A DNA stretch of 64,000 nucleotides. Source: CAVVSQ01 sp963848825 (lineage in GTDB: Bacteria; Planctomycetota; Planctomycetia; Gemmatales; Gemmataceae). The translations under genes and the position numbers were made by a program. This document shows positions 9,235 through 20,760 of this stretch, one piece after another; position 1 is the stretch's first letter, and each line of letters starts with the position of its first letter. The stretch is taken from positions 310,001 to 374,000 of the forward strand of contig CAWKFA010000002.1 in NCBI GenBank assembly GCA_963848825.1. The letters run 5' to 3'. The notes below the pieces were generated by a model that was not told the origin of the DNA, searched no databases, and saw only the letters and a list, made by a program, of their open reading frames with translations.

Positions 9235-12200
9235 GTGACCGAAGAATCCCTTTTTGCCGCCGTCGTGGAACAACCTCCCGCCGATCGCCTGCGCTTCTTG
9301 CAAGAGGCGTGCGGAAATGACGCTGAGCTACTTAAACGCCTAAGGCTGATGCTGGCGGTCCATGAAAAGGCCGCCAAAATCGTCGATCAGCGAGAAAAGA
9401 CCGAGGTGCGTGCCAGGCCTACCGCCGTTGCTATTCACGCCGAAGGAATTGGCACCATCATCGCTGGTCGATTTAAACTGCTGGAACCCATCGGCGAAGG
9501 CGGCATGGGAACGGTTTGGGTGGCGGAGCAAACCGAGCCCGTGCGGCGTAAGGTCGCTCTCAAACTCATCAAAGCGGGCATGGATACAAAAGCGGTTTTG
9601 ACGCGCTTCCAGGCCGAGCGCCAGGCGCTGGCCCTGATGGATCATCCCAACATCGCCAAGGTGCTGGACGGTGGCACCACGGAAACCGGACGGCCTTTTT
9701 TCATCATGGAGTATGTCAAAGGCGTCCCGTTTACCAAATATTGCGACAACGCCCGCCTGAACATCGCGGAGCGCCTTAACTTGTTTGTTCCTGTCTGCCA
9801 GGCCGTGCAGCACGCCCACCAGAAAGGCATTATTCACCGGGACCTCAAACCTTCAAATATTCTGGTGTGCCTCTACGATGGCCGGCCCGTGCCCAAGGTG
9901 ATTGATTTCGGCCTGGCCAAAGCGATGCACCAGCCTCTGACCGAACATACGCTACACACGGCCCATGGCCAATTGATGGGCACCCCGCTCTACATGAGCC
10001 CCGAACAGGCGGAGATTAATAATCTGGACGTGGATACACGCTCGGACATCTATTCTCTTGGTGTGATCTTGTATGAGCTTTTGACCGGCACAACGCCGTT
10101 GGAACAAAAACGCTTCCGAGAAGCCGCCTGGCAGGAAATGATGCGGCTGATCAAGGAAGAAGACCCCCCGCGGCCGAGCGACCGGCTCAGCAGCAGCGAT
10201 ACTTTGCCTAGCCTGGCGGCGCAACGGAAACTCGAACCGGTGAAGCTGACCCGGTTGGTGCGCGGCGAATTGGATTGGATCGTGATGAAAGCGCTGGACA
10301 AAGAGCGGTCGCGGCGCTATGAGAGCGCCAACGGGTTTGCTCGCGACATTCAGGCTTATTTAGCCAATGAGCCAGTTCAGGCCTGTCCCCCATCGACAGC
10401 ATATAGGCTGCGTAAGTTTGTCGGCAAACATCGCGTGGGTCTTACGATGGTGGCTACCGTCACGGTGCTACTTTTGGCCGGCGCCGCCGTGAGTACCTGG
10501 CAGGCCATCAGGGCGACGCGAGCCGAGTTAGAGGCGCGCGTGGCTGCGGAACAGGCCGCCCAGGATCGGCAGAATGCCAAGAACAATGAACGGGCCGCGC
10601 GGGAGCAGGAACTGGAAGCGAAAAAGCAAAGCAAAATCGCCGCGGAGAATGAAAGGAAAGCGCTAACATCCACAAAGGAAAAAGAGAGCATCGTCGAGGA
10701 CCTCAGGCATAACTTGTCCTTAGATAAAATCCTTTTGGCGCGAGCTGCTTTTGAAAGTGGTAACGTGATTCTCGCCCGCGAAAGGCTCGACGAAGTGCCC
10801 CCGGACCTTCGTCGCTGGGAATGGAACCTGTTAGATCGACAATATGAGGGCGGCATTTTTACCTTGTACGGGCATACCGCCGGCGTGCTCAGTGTGGCCT
10901 CGAGCCCGGATGGAACGCGCATCGCAAGCGGCAGCGAAGACAAAACAGTGAAGGTCTGGGATGGCCGTACCGGCGCGCTCTTGCATGATCTCAAAGGGTA
11001 CCCGGCGGGCGTTTTTAACGTGGCGTTCAGTCCGGACGGCACCCGCCTCCTCACCTGCTCCTTGGAAAAGCCATTGGTCCCCGAAGATATCGACAGGATA
11101 GATATCGCAGTTCCATTGCGGGACACTCCCACTGGGATGATTGCGAAAGTCTGGGATGTCGCACACTGGCGCACTCCTGCTCAATTTCAAAGAGAAATTT
11201 TCCGTGCATTGTTTGGTATTCAGCCCGGACGGCACTCGGTTCGCCGGCGGCGCTGACGACGGCCGTGTCAATATATGGGATGCTCAAACGGGGAGACTCT
11301 CATTAGAACTCACCGGACATTTCAAATGCGTGACCCGCATCGCGTTTAGTCCGGATGGAACTCGACTGGTCACGAGTAGCGGTGACAATAGGGCAAACGT
11401 ATGGGACACGCGCAATGGCAAGTTGCTATTTAATCTCGAGCAGTGGTCGTCCATCGGCGCCTTGACATTCAGCCCGGACGGATCGCGCATCATAACCGGC
11501 GCCGGCCGCGAATTGAAGAAGTCCGCCGATAAAAATGGCAGCGACAATATCGCGACGGTTTGGGATGCCGGCACCGGTGCTCGGATGCTGGAGCTTACGG
11601 GGAAGTTTTCATCGTCATCGGTCAATCACATTGCCGTTAGTCCAAATGGAACTCGCGTTGCTATTAGCTTTCGAGAATTTATAACCGTCTGGGACGTCCA
11701 GACTGGCAAGCTTCAGAAAGTCCTCGAATGGAGACCAAATGGTTTTTTGTACCCCATCGTCTACATCGCGTTCAGCCCCGACGGAAGTCATCTCGTTGCC
11801 ATTGACAGGCGTGCCAACTCGGCAAAAGTATGGAATGGCGCTGGCGAATTGGTCCTGGAACTCAAGGGACATTCGGAACATTTAGAGCATGTGACTTTCA
11901 CCTCGGATGGAACTCGTCTCATCACCGCCAGTGCCGACAAAACGGTAAAAGTCTGGGATGCCGACACGGGAACCCCTTTTTTCGCGATTATAAGTCCTCG
12001 GCTTGAAGCGGCTGCGTTCGCTTTCGCATTAAGTCCCGACGGAACTCGCCTCGCTTTTGGCGGTGGCAATTGCGCGAAGGTGTACAGTATCCTTACCGGC
12101 CAAGTCTTGCATGAACTCAGGGCGGAAAGGCACCAAATCATTAACTTGGCGTACAGCCCCGATGGAAAACGCCTGGCCACTGCGAATGCGGAAAAAACAG

Positions 12201-15193
12201 CGACAGTCTGGGACGCGCATACCGGTGCTCGTCTTTTCGATCTCAAAGGCCACGACATGGAGGTCTGTTATGTCGCGTTCAGCCCAGACGGCGCATCTAT
12301 CGCCACGTGCAGTTTTGACAAAACATCTGCACTGTGGGATGCTCGCACCGGCGTGCGCCTTGTAGAACTGAAAGGTCATTCCGATAAGGTGGTAAGTTTA
12401 GGATTTAGCCCGGATGGCCGGCGGTTGGTCACTGGCAGCTTAGACAAGACCGCGATAGTCTGGGATCTTTCCACCGGCCAAACCCTCCTCGAATTCAAGG
12501 GACTTCACGGTTGGACAAATGGCGTTGCATTTAGTCCGGATGGCAATCGTCTTGTTACCACGAATTCAAACAACTCGGTGACTGTTTGGGACGCCTCCAC
12601 GGGGGCGCACTTGCGCGAACTGAAGGGGCACCTGGCACCCGTGGCCAGCGTGTCGTTCAGTCCGGACGGAACGCGTTTGATTACCGTTAGTCATGATTTA
12701 AAGACAAAAGTTTGGGATGCGCGTACCGCGACGCCGCTTTTAGATCTCGACAACGGCAAGAGCCCGATAGAACATGCCGTATTTAGCTCCGATGGAGCTT
12801 TCTTGATCGCCTCTGACTACTCCGGTCGCGTAAAGGTCTGGAATGGTAGCAGGCCTGGTGGGCGGCCCTCATCTGAGTTGTCGACCGAAGAGCGCGCTTA
12901 TCGTTTGTTCTCAACACTGGCACGCCCTGACGTGCATTTGGAAAAATGGGCGGATGCTGAAAAGGCGAAAGATAGCTTCGCCGCGGATTTTCATTTTAAA
13001 CAGTTGTTGGCTCACTATAAACAATTGGTGGCAACCAATCCAACCGATGCCAAAACCCACTTCGATTGGGGCGAAATCTTGCAAAAGAAAATAGATTTCG
13101 TCGGCGCCGCGACTGCGTTTCGACGCGCTATCGAGCTCGATCCGGTCTATAAGTCGCGAATTATTAATGTTTGGACTATGGCCGGTGACGCCGCCCGTGG
13201 CCACCCAATAGTTAAATTCGAGGAAGCGATTGCCAATTACTCAGAGGCCATCGCCCTCGATGCTACGGTTGCGAAGTTGTGGTGCAAACGTGCAAGTTGC
13301 TTCGAGTATTCACGGGGCTATGAAAAAGCCATTGCCGACTACTCAAAGGCTATCGAATTGGATCCCACGGATGCACTGATTTGGTCCAAGAGAGGTAGAG
13401 CGTATGCAAGCCTGAAGCAAGTCGACAAGGCGATTGTCGATTACTCCAAATCCATCGAATTGGAACCAACGTCTGCCCAGTTCTGGATTAACCGTGGCCA
13501 GGTGTACATGCAACTAAAGAAATCTGACGAGGCGGTTGTCGATTTCTCTAAAGCCATCGAATTGGCACCAAAGTTTACCGATTGCTGGATTGGCCGCGGC
13601 CAAGCCTACGTGCAGTTGGAGAGATTTAACGAGGCGGTTGTCGATTTCTCTAAGGCCATCGAACAGAACACGCCCTGGCCGGACGCCTGGACTGGGCGCG
13701 GCGCCGCCTATCGATATCTAAAGCAATTCGATAAAGCGATCGCCGATTATTCCAAAGCAATCGAAATCGCGCCCATGGCCAGCTATCTTTGGAACGCACG
13801 AGGTAGCATCTACGTTGTGATGCGGAACTTCGACAAAGCGGTTTCTGATTTTTCCAAGGCCATCGAGATTGATCCTAGGTACGGCAACGCCTGGGAACAC
13901 CGCGGCCAGGCCTACATCGCCTTGGAGCGTTTTGACCTGGCGGCTCCCGATTTTTCCAAGGCCATTGAGTTGAACCTTAACGCGAGCCAGAATTGGAAGC
14001 GAGGCTTGGCTTATCTGAGCACGGGCGATTACGACAAAGCCGTTGCTGATTTTTCCAAGACCATCGAATTTGCTCCCAAATACAAAAGGGCATGGTTTAA
14101 TCGTGGATCTGCTCACGAAAAAATGAAACGCTACGATAGTGCCCTTGCTGATTACTCCATGGCCATTGAGTTGGACCCTCGTTTCGAGTTAGCCTTATTT
14201 AACCGGGGCTTCGTTTATCTGCAATTACGGCAATACGGCGGTGTAATTTCCGATAATACCAAGGTTATCGAGTTGAATTCCAAAAATGCAATGGCCTGGA
14301 ACAATCGGGGGGTAGCCTACCAACGGTTGAATGAGTTCGACAAGGCGATTGCGGACTACTCGAAGGCCGTCGAATTGGATCCGGGATACGCTCTGGCCTG
14401 GAGCAACCGGGCCGCCGTATTTGAGAGACTAATGCAGTTCGGCAAGGCAGTGGACGACTACTCACAGGCCATCCAAATGACGCCGGAGAAAAAGGAGTTG
14501 TGGTTTAGCCGTGGGTTAGCCTACGTAAAAATGAATGAAAACGAAAAGGCGATTGCGGATTACTCCAAAGTTCTTGAACTTGATCCTAACGAATACGTTT
14601 CTTGGAATAATCGCGGCGTCGCGCTAAGGAATCTTGGGAAACACGACAAATCAGTAGCGGATTTTACAAAATGCATAGAAATAAACCAAAGGTATGCATT
14701 TGCCTGGAATAATCGAGGGGTCAGCCAGGAAAAGCTCGGCCTATGGGAAAAAGCGCTTGCGGATTATTCCAAAGCCATTGAGTTAGACCCGAAAAACATT
14801 TCTTGGACCAATAAACTTGCCTGGAGGTTGGCTACTCATCCCGAAGCCTCGGTTCGCGATCCACGGCGGGCGATCGATTTGGCCAACAAGGCCGTCGAAT
14901 TGTCCCCAAAGGCCGCCAACTACTGGAATACGCTGGGCATCGCCTATTATCGGGCTGCCGAATGGAAAGCAGCCCTCGGTGCCCTGGAAAAGGCGATGGA
15001 GCTAGCCAAAGACGATACGCCCGTGGATTGGCTTTTTGCTGCCATGACCAATTGGCAACTCGGTCGCAGTGATGAAGCCCGTGCGTTTTACGATCGGGCC
15101 GAGACTTGGTGGAAAACTCACCCAGGCGGCAACACCGACGAACGCCGGCGTTTTCGCGCTGAGGCAGCCAAGCTCCTGGGGATCGAGGAATAA
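9235..15193 (+). CDS. Giant Ser/Thr kinase - WD40 - TPR fusion protein (one frameshift)
   Basis: About 1985 residues. Start taken as GTG 9235 (TEESLFAAVV.., the usual beginning of this kinase class) with AAAGGA upstream; a TTG at 9217 is in frame. Order: N-terminal helical segment; kinase domain at about residues 80-360 (GEGGMGTV, VALKLIKAG, HRDLKPSNIL, VIDFGLAKA, GTPLYMSPEQA); one membrane segment (VGLTMVATVTVLLLAGAAV); coiled coil rich in A/E/K; about 15 WD40 blades (FSPDGTRL..VWDA); then about 18 TPRs (DKAIADYSKAIELDP type) to the end. One extra T near 11157 breaks the frame inside blade 2; removing it restores WDAHTGALL. All catalytic kinase motifs are intact. Probably a membrane-anchored sensor kinase with a cytoplasmic N-terminus. 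The ECF sigma gene starts 19 bp downstream. Confidence 0.85.
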
Positions 15194-15212
15194 GTTGGAG
15201 GCGAGAAACGAC

Positions 15213-15804
15213 GTGGCTGCGAGTATTCACACCGCTCACTTGCAGAATTTGATAGTCCGAATTCAAGCCGGCGACCTGGCGGCACGCGACGAACTTCTCC
15301 GCGGGGTCTCCGAGCGCCTCCAAGCCCTGGCCAGCCATATGATTCGTGGCTTTCCCAAGGTCCAGCGCTGGGCTGAAGCGGACGATGTGCTGCAAAACGC
15401 CGCTCTTGCGCTTAATGCGTGCTCTGGAAGAGGTGCCAGTCGATTCAATGCGTGACTTTTATGGATTGGCCGCAACGCAAATCCGCCGGGAACTCATTGA
15501 CTTGGCACGCCGCTTCAACGGCGTTCACAACGCCGCCGCTCACCATGAAAGCGGCATCCAGATCGATGGGCGGGCGCTCGACAATTCCTCCCCAGGTAGT
15601 CTGAACGAATGGACGCAATTTCACGAAGCCGTCGAGAAGCTGCCGGCCGAGGAACGCGAGGTGGTCAGCCTCATCTACTATCACAAGTGGACCCAGGCGC
15701 AAGTCGCTGACTTGTTTCAAGTGCACGTAAAAACGGTGCGCCGCTGGTGGCAAGCCGCGTTGCTTAAACTTAGCCAAACCGTCAAGGAGTTCCCTTCTAA
15801 CTAG
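15213..15804 (+). CDS. ECF-type RNA polymerase sigma factor (frameshifted)
   Basis: About 197 residues. GTG at 15213 with GGAGGCGAG upstream. The sigma-2 region is QNLIVRIQAGDLAARDELL and WAEADDVLQNAAL. After a frame change near 15405 it continues LMRALEEVPVDSMRDFYGLA. The sigma-4 region has LPAEEREVVSLIYYHKWTQA, QVADLFQVHVKTVRRWWQAA. This matches planctomycete ECF sigma factors that are usually encoded upstream of Ser/Thr kinases. Here the order is reversed, with the sigma gene directly after the giant kinase and presumably in its transcript. Kinase and sigma factor may form one signalling unit (inference). Confidence 0.8.
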
Positions 15805-16025
15805 CTACAACTCTTTTCTGCGACCCGACATAGATCGGTGGCGACAGTAGCCGCGCTTCCGGTTCGAAGGCGAATTCGATAACCGTCCCGGCGCAATTGT
15901 CCCCTTTCATCACTTCATCTCGCTCTTTGGGTTAGTGCGGCAATGCGACCGTTACCGCCGCCACAAAAGGTGGGCGTGTCCTGCCAGGATACGCCAAACC
16001 GAAATACCTAAAGAGGAAAACCGAT

Positions 16026-19000
16026 ATGTTGGATCTCAACGGCTTTTTGGGACGGCTGATTGGATTGAATCGCGCTAGGGCGGGAAAACATCGGCCTGCA
16101 GCACGCCGGCGCACTCGGTTGGGGGTCGAAGTACTCGAGGATCGTATGGTTCCGGCGCAACTCACTGTCGTGACACCACTTGACCCGCCCATTTCGACGG
16201 CTGGCACGCTACGATATGCAATCCAGCAGGCGAATACGGATGCCGCTCGCGGCATTTCCGACACAATCGTCTTCGATGCAGCTCAGATGGGGACAAGCAA
16301 GATAACCCTGCAACAAGGCTACTTGGAACTAAAAGCCGGAACCGGAACCGTCTCGGTCGACGGCGGTAACACGATCGCGATTAGTGGCAACCGCGCCAAT
16401 ACGATCTTCGTCGTCGATCCGGGAGCACACGCATTCCTGAATGGGCTTACCCTCCAGGATGGGGTCGCGAGTGTCATTACGCACGGGTGGGTTCCTCTAA
16501 AGGACGGCGGCGCGATTTTCAATAGTGGCAGCTTGACACTCAGCAACTCCAGTCTGATTAACAATGTCGCAGTCGAAGGAGGTGGGCTTTACAATCTGTC
16601 GGGCGCCGTGACAATCAGCGCCTCAACCATTACCGCTAATTCTTCCAGCAGCTCCGGCGGCGGCATCTACAATTACGCCGGCAACATGACCGTCGTAAAT
16701 TCGACGATCACCGGCAATGGCGCCGGCGCTTGCGGAGGGGGCATTTGCAATACCGACGGGAAGTTGACAGTGAGCAATGCGACCATCGCATTGAATTCGG
16801 CACTGCAGGCCGGTGGCGGCATATACTCTCAGGCACAGGTGGGTGCCCCGCAACTACGGCTCATGAGCACGATAGTTGCCTTGGACACGTCGAATACCGC
16901 GATGCCCCGCAACCTGCTTTACAACGACCCACGCTCCGATGTCGTCGGCGCCGTCACTAGCGACAGCGCCTATAACCTGATCATGGTGGACAGCGGCCTG
17001 TCCGGTATTTTCAATGGATCGAACCACAATGTCATTGGGCATTATTACGGCTGGTGGAACGCAAGCGGCGGAATTGGCGTGGGATTGGCGCCTCTGGATA
17101 GCTACGGTGGACCAACCCAAACCATGGCACTTACCTCCAGTATGCCCTTTCCGCTAGGTTCAAATCTTACGAGCGTCGTAGGCATCGTTTCCCCCTCCAC
17201 GACGACAATCGGGGTCGCCAACGTTTCCTCCATTGCGAGCACCTCGGGACGTTATCTGATTAAAATTGACGGGGAACAGATGCTTGTCACCGACGTGAAC
17301 GCCGCAACCAACACGCTCACGGTTCAGCGTGGCTACAACGGTACCACGCCCGTTAACCACTCCGCAAATGCTCCGGTCTGCCTGGCGACAGACCAGCGCG
17401 GCTCAAACCGGTCGAGCCCGCCCACCATGGGTGCGTATCAATCCCATCCGGCAACGTCGTTTGAGGTTAACGTTCCGAGCACTGTCAGCACGGGCGCACC
17501 GATTAGCATCGTCGTCATTGCCAAGGACGCTCAAGGCAACACGGTTCCAGATTACTCCGGTCCAATTGATATCGGCGGGCCGTCCCTGCAGGTACTGACT
17601 GGAACACTCGTGAATGGTACGGCCACAATTGTCACAACCTTGACGCAGACCGGTATGTTCCAGTTTCTCGCTACTCAATACCCAATCGTCGGAGTTAGTA
17701 ACATCATTAAGGTCACCTCCGCCGCGGCGGCGTCTTTCACGGTTTCCGTGCCCAACGGTAACCCCGTTGTCGGGAGCCCCTTCAATGTCTCGATCACAGC
17801 CGTCGATGCATTCGGCAATGTTGCAACCGGGTATAGCGGCAAGGTTTCACTCTCCTGCTCCGATGGCCAGCAAATTCCATCTTCGGTCACGTTAAGCAAC
17901 GGTGTCGGGACCGTTTCACTCGTTCTCTATAAGGCGAATTACTACACTCATATTTCCACGAGTGCCGGGTCGCTAGGGAACTCCCCGTCGACCGGTTATG
18001 TTAACGTGGTGCCCGGGACTACGGTATCGCTTGCGGTCACCGCGCCGCCATCAGTGAACGCCTACGACACCTTCTCCTATACTGTGACCGCAAAGGACGT
18101 TTATGGCAACTTGACAAGTCCTGCCGGTCTCAGCGTCCAGATTACGGGAAACGTGAAACCGGTGTCGAGTCAGGGCGTTTACACTAACAGCTTTTCAATC
18201 TTCAACTGGATGATCTTTGACAGGGCCTGCACTCCAAAGATTGTCGTGTCATTCGGCAGCATTACGGCCGCCAGCGACACGATTGTTGTTAAGCCGGCGG
18301 CGGTCGCCGTGATCGCCATGGTATCGCCACGCTCGGCGACCGCCGGCACTGCCTTCAGTGTCACCGTCACGGCCAAGGATCGTCTGGGGCACACGGTACT
18401 TGACTACGATCCCAGCTCTTTTGGCGGTTTGAAATGCAGCGACGGACAAATAGCGTACGTGGCCGGCCAGTCCTGGCAAAACGGTGTCGGCACCATGTCT
18501 GTCACTTTAAACCATGCCGGCGCCATTACGTTTTACGCAGTTAATCAATCGGTCGTCAGCCCGGCTAATCCAATTGTGGTCACCGCCGGAGCCGTCGCAA
18601 AAGTGACCTGTGGCATCCCGCTCAACGCGAAAATCAACACCCTGGTCCCCGTCACGATTACTACGACGGATGCCTTCGGAAATCCCTCGTCGGTCAACCA
18701 CGGCACGTTTCGCCTATCGACAAGCGCCAGCCCATCGCAGTCCGTTATTATCAATAACTTCAACAACAATGGCGTGGACGTCGAACAGGTCGTATTTCCG
18801 AGCTCCGGCACCTACACGTGCACCGTGGACAATGGTTCGCTAAGGGCCACCAGTAACAACATTCTCGTCACAGGCTCGACCCCTCCTCCGGTTATCAAAC
18901 CCACGATCAACGTCGAGCGTGTCACTATCCTTGGTGTAGACACAACTGTGCGTGTCTGGGGCAGCGGCTACCTTCCGGGCGAAACGGTTACGGTCACGTG

Positions 19001-19208
19001 GACTTCATCCGGAGGACAAGCGACATTCGGATTCACGGCCGATGTTCAGGGAAACTTCGATTCCCAGTATCCGTTCGGTGATCACATCCGGAAAAGTGTT
19101 GTGGACATTGGGGTGCCGAACAGCCCATTTGGAACGGTTAAGTATACCTTCAAGGCTGTCGGCGAAAGTAGCCAGAGAGAATCAGGGACAACGACAATTA
19201 GCCCATGA
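16026..19208 (+). CDS. Large secreted protein: beta-helix plus Ig-like repeats
   Basis: 1060 residues, AGAGGA before ATG 16026. The N-terminus has RTRLGVEVLEDRMVPAQLTV, the Gemmata-type export/anchoring motif. Residues of about 50-350 form a right-handed beta-helix with polymorphic-outer-membrane-like repeats (GGAIFNSGSLTLSNS, GGGLYNLSGAVTIS, GGGIYNYAGNMTVVNS, GGGICNTDGKLTVSNA). At least five Ig-like/filamin-like domains of about 90 residues follow, each with a VTAKDxxGN core (VVIAKDAQGNTVPDYSG, SITAVDAFGNVATGYSG, TVTAKDVYGN, TVTAKDRLGH, TITTTDAFGN). The C-terminus is another beta domain. No enzymatic motif. Likely an extracellular adhesin or S-layer-associated protein. The frame is intact. 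Confidence 0.8.
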   Translation: MLDLNGFLGRLIGLNRARAGKHRPAARRRTRLGVEVLEDRMVPAQLTVVTPLDPPISTAGTLRYAIQQANTDAARGISDTIVFDAAQMGTSKITLQQGYLELKAGTGTVSVDGGNTIAISGNRANTIFVVDPGAHAFLNGLTLQDGVASVITHGWVPLKDGGAIFNSGSLTLSNSSLINNVAVEGGGLYNLSGAVTISASTITANSSSSSGGGIYNYAGNMTVVNSTITGNGAGACGGGICNTDGKLTVSNATIALNSALQAGGGIYSQAQVGAPQLRLMSTIVALDTSNTAMPRNLLYNDPRSDVVGAVTSDSAYNLIMVDSGLSGIFNGSNHNVIGHYYGWWNASGGIGVGLAPLDSYGGPTQTMALTSSMPFPLGSNLTSVVGIVSPSTTTIGVANVSSIASTSGRYLIKIDGEQMLVTDVNAATNTLTVQRGYNGTTPVNHSANAPVCLATDQRGSNRSSPPTMGAYQSHPATSFEVNVPSTVSTGAPISIVVIAKDAQGNTVPDYSGPIDIGGPSLQVLTGTLVNGTATIVTTLTQTGMFQFLATQYPIVGVSNIIKVTSAAAASFTVSVPNGNPVVGSPFNVSITAVDAFGNVATGYSGKVSLSCSDGQQIPSSVTLSNGVGTVSLVLYKANYYTHISTSAGSLGNSPSTGYVNVVPGTTVSLAVTAPPSVNAYDTFSYTVTAKDVYGNLTSPAGLSVQITGNVKPVSSQGVYTNSFSIFNWMIFDRACTPKIVVSFGSITAASDTIVVKPAAVAVIAMVSPRSATAGTAFSVTVTAKDRLGHTVLDYDPSSFGGLKCSDGQIAYVAGQSWQNGVGTMSVTLNHAGAITFYAVNQSVVSPANPIVVTAGAVAKVTCGIPLNAKINTLVPVTITTTDAFGNPSSVNHGTFRLSTSASPSQSVIINNFNNNGVDVEQVVFPSSGTYTCTVDNGSLRATSNNILVTGSTPPPVIKPTINVERVTILGVDTTVRVWGSGYLPGETVTVTWTSSGGQATFGFTADVQGNFDSQYPFGDHIRKSVVDIGVPNSPFGTVKYTFKAVGESSQRESGTTTISP

Positions 19209-19658
19209 CGCCGAGATGACAGATCTCAGGTGTTTCGCGACGACGCGTCGGTCTCAACGAAACATTGTCGCCACCTCGTGCTCTTCGTTCGCGGACAGGG
19301 CGTTTTCTTTAGAGGCCCTAGGACAAAAGTCGCGGGCCCCCCAAATGCAAGTAGTCTCGCCTCTTTTTTTCAGGGCCTCTTTTCAATGTCCAAGTCGTGG
19401 CATCGCAACTGAACGATTGAACGACGCCAGCGTCGGCGAGCTGACCTCATGGCGGTTCCGTGGCGACGACCCCGCCGGGCTCGGTTACCGTGAGTACCGC
19501 CGGTACTACCACGCACGCTGTTGAGTAACACGTGCGAAAAAGGGACGGGCACGAATGGCATTTACTTAAGGATGAGTTGGCTGACAATTGCCAAAGATGA
19601 GAAGATTACGACCCTTCCCATCTTTACCAAGGAAGGAAACAGGGACACGCATGTTCTA
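19209..19658. other. Decayed or non-coding stretch
   Basis: Follows the surface-protein gene. I could not recognise a gene. A short plus-strand frame from 19573 (MSWLTIAKDEKITTLPIFT, stop near 19670) looks protein-like but has no binding site or known relative. Phrases such as AAAAAGGGACGGGCAC and ATTTACTTAAGG resemble repeat debris. Confidence 0.3.
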
Positions 19659-19890
19659 TTAGAATAATCGCGGCTCTCCATCCTTCCGCGGCCTGCCACG
19701 TGGACGCGTCGTGAATTCCAGCCCTGGTCGCTTGGCGGTCGTCTTCGTCCAGGCTTCGTCGTCGTACGGCGAGCCTCGGAATGCGCTGCGCCTGATGGGG
19801 CTGCACTTCAATGTCGGTCGCGGGGGCGTCAACCCATTTGAGCCAATTTCGCGGGCGCGCTACGGGGCCGGCTTTAGGAGGGTTCCCGTG
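19659..19890 (-). pseudogene. C-terminal relic of a RAYT transposase
   Basis: On the minus strand RPRNWLKWVDAPATDIEV is followed, after a one-base shift near 19808, by RRSAFRGSPYDDEAWTKTTA, then GLEFTTRPRGRPRKDGE and a stop at 19659. The end TxRPRGRPRK and the block GxPYGDExW are characteristic of the RAYT C-terminus. The catalytic HUH part is missing. I infer a dead copy of the same family as the fragments at 1-135 and 5924. Confidence 0.55.
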
Positions 19891-19929
19891 TGTGATGACA
19901 AGCGTTCTTCGCCGCGATCGAACTGCTGG

Positions 19930-20445
19930 TTATGGCGGCAAGCGCCGCCATTTTTTCCTATCAGTTTTGTTCGCATTCTGTTGCGCGAGCAGTTGCAGAA
20001 GCCCCGGTTGCGGGTCGGCGGTTGACAGGGCAGGCTTGCCGGGCTGTGCGCTGGCCTTGGCAGGCGTGGCGTCCTGAATCGAAACCGGCGCGGGCGAAAT
20101 GTCAACGGCAGCTGGCGGTGCGGAGGGGCCTTCAGGCCGTGATGGAAGGCTGGCCGCTGGGGCCGCGTTCTGCGCGGTTGCGGCACATGGTGCCGGATAA
20201 GGAACGCCCAGGGTTGCCAGCCATTTCGTGACCAGGCGGTCGTTCCAACTGGCCACGGCGTCGATACTTGCTCCCGGGCCTGGGTCAAAACCTTCTTCCT
20301 TGCCGGCAAGCCAGTAGACGAAAGGGTCATTCTTGCGGCCCGTGCCTTTTTGCAAAATGTGTCCGGCGGCCATGCCCTGTTTCAAGGCACGGGCGATGGT
20401 GCTTTGGTCGGGCCTGGGAAAATCTTCCGCCCATTGCTCCAGGAG
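19930..20445 (-). CDS. Hypothetical protein, Ala/Pro-rich, with small basic N-terminal domain
   Basis: The frame is open from 20445 (LLEQWAEDFPRPDQSTIARA, LKQGMAAGHILQKGTGRKND, PFVYWLAGK) to 19930. ATG at 20385 is the first in-frame Met, but the folded-looking part begins earlier, so the start or frame upstream is uncertain (a stop lies at 20448-20446). The N-terminal part could be a winged-helix-like DNA-binding segment resembling the tail of AAA-type replication or plasmid proteins. The rest is low-complexity Ala/Pro-rich. A 12-bp tandem repeat lies just upstream. Function unknown; it may be a C-terminal remnant of a larger gene. Confidence 0.4.
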   Translation of the reverse strand, partial: LLEQWAEDFPRPDQSTIARALKQGMAAGHILQKGTGRKNDPFVYWLAGKEEGFDPGPGASIDAVASWNDRLVTKWLATLGVPYPAPCAATAQNAAPAASLPSRPEGPSAPPAAVDISPAPVSIQDATPAKASAQPGKPALSTADPQPGLLQLLAQQNANKTDRKKWRRLPP

Positions 20446-20486
20446 TCATGCGAAATTCCAGGCAAGGCAGCGCCGCCGGCTAAAAA

Positions 20487-20546
20487 AATGCCATGCAGAA
20501 TGCTATGCAAAATGCTATGCAAAATGCTATGCAAAATGATATGCGT
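20487..20546. repeat. 12-bp tandem repeat, five units
   Basis: Five consecutive 12-bp units, consensus AATGCTATGCAA; three are perfect and the outer two vary. The unit contains the near-palindrome TTGCATAGCAA. It lies upstream of the minus-strand hypothetical gene. It could be an iteron-like binding array or simple slippage; translated on the minus strand it gives an HSIL repeat. Confidence 0.8.
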
Positions 20547-20760
20547 CCTGAAGGGGGGTGCCCGGTGCACGCATACATACCATTTTTCGCCCGCCATCCC
20601 AAGCTGCCAGCCGCCCGTTGGGGTGTTACTCTACCAGCGGCGGCGCCGGGGGGTCAAAGTTGGTTGTAATCGCTGAGATTTTGGACTCGGGCAGCCAACG
20701 GAAAAATCCACAGATTCTTGGGTAGCGAATCAACAACCACGAGTCTGAGGAGGCTGGGCC
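20547..20760. other. Intergenic region upstream of the TAT phosphoesterase
   Basis: No gene recognised. GAGGAGG at about 20746 serves as the ribosome binding site for the gene at 20761. Confidence 0.35.

Noticed and set aside
20487..20546. 12-bp repeats as a CRISPR or coding repeat
   Set aside because: Units are too short and adjacent for CRISPR. The HSIL peptide repeat lies in a frame with no other support.
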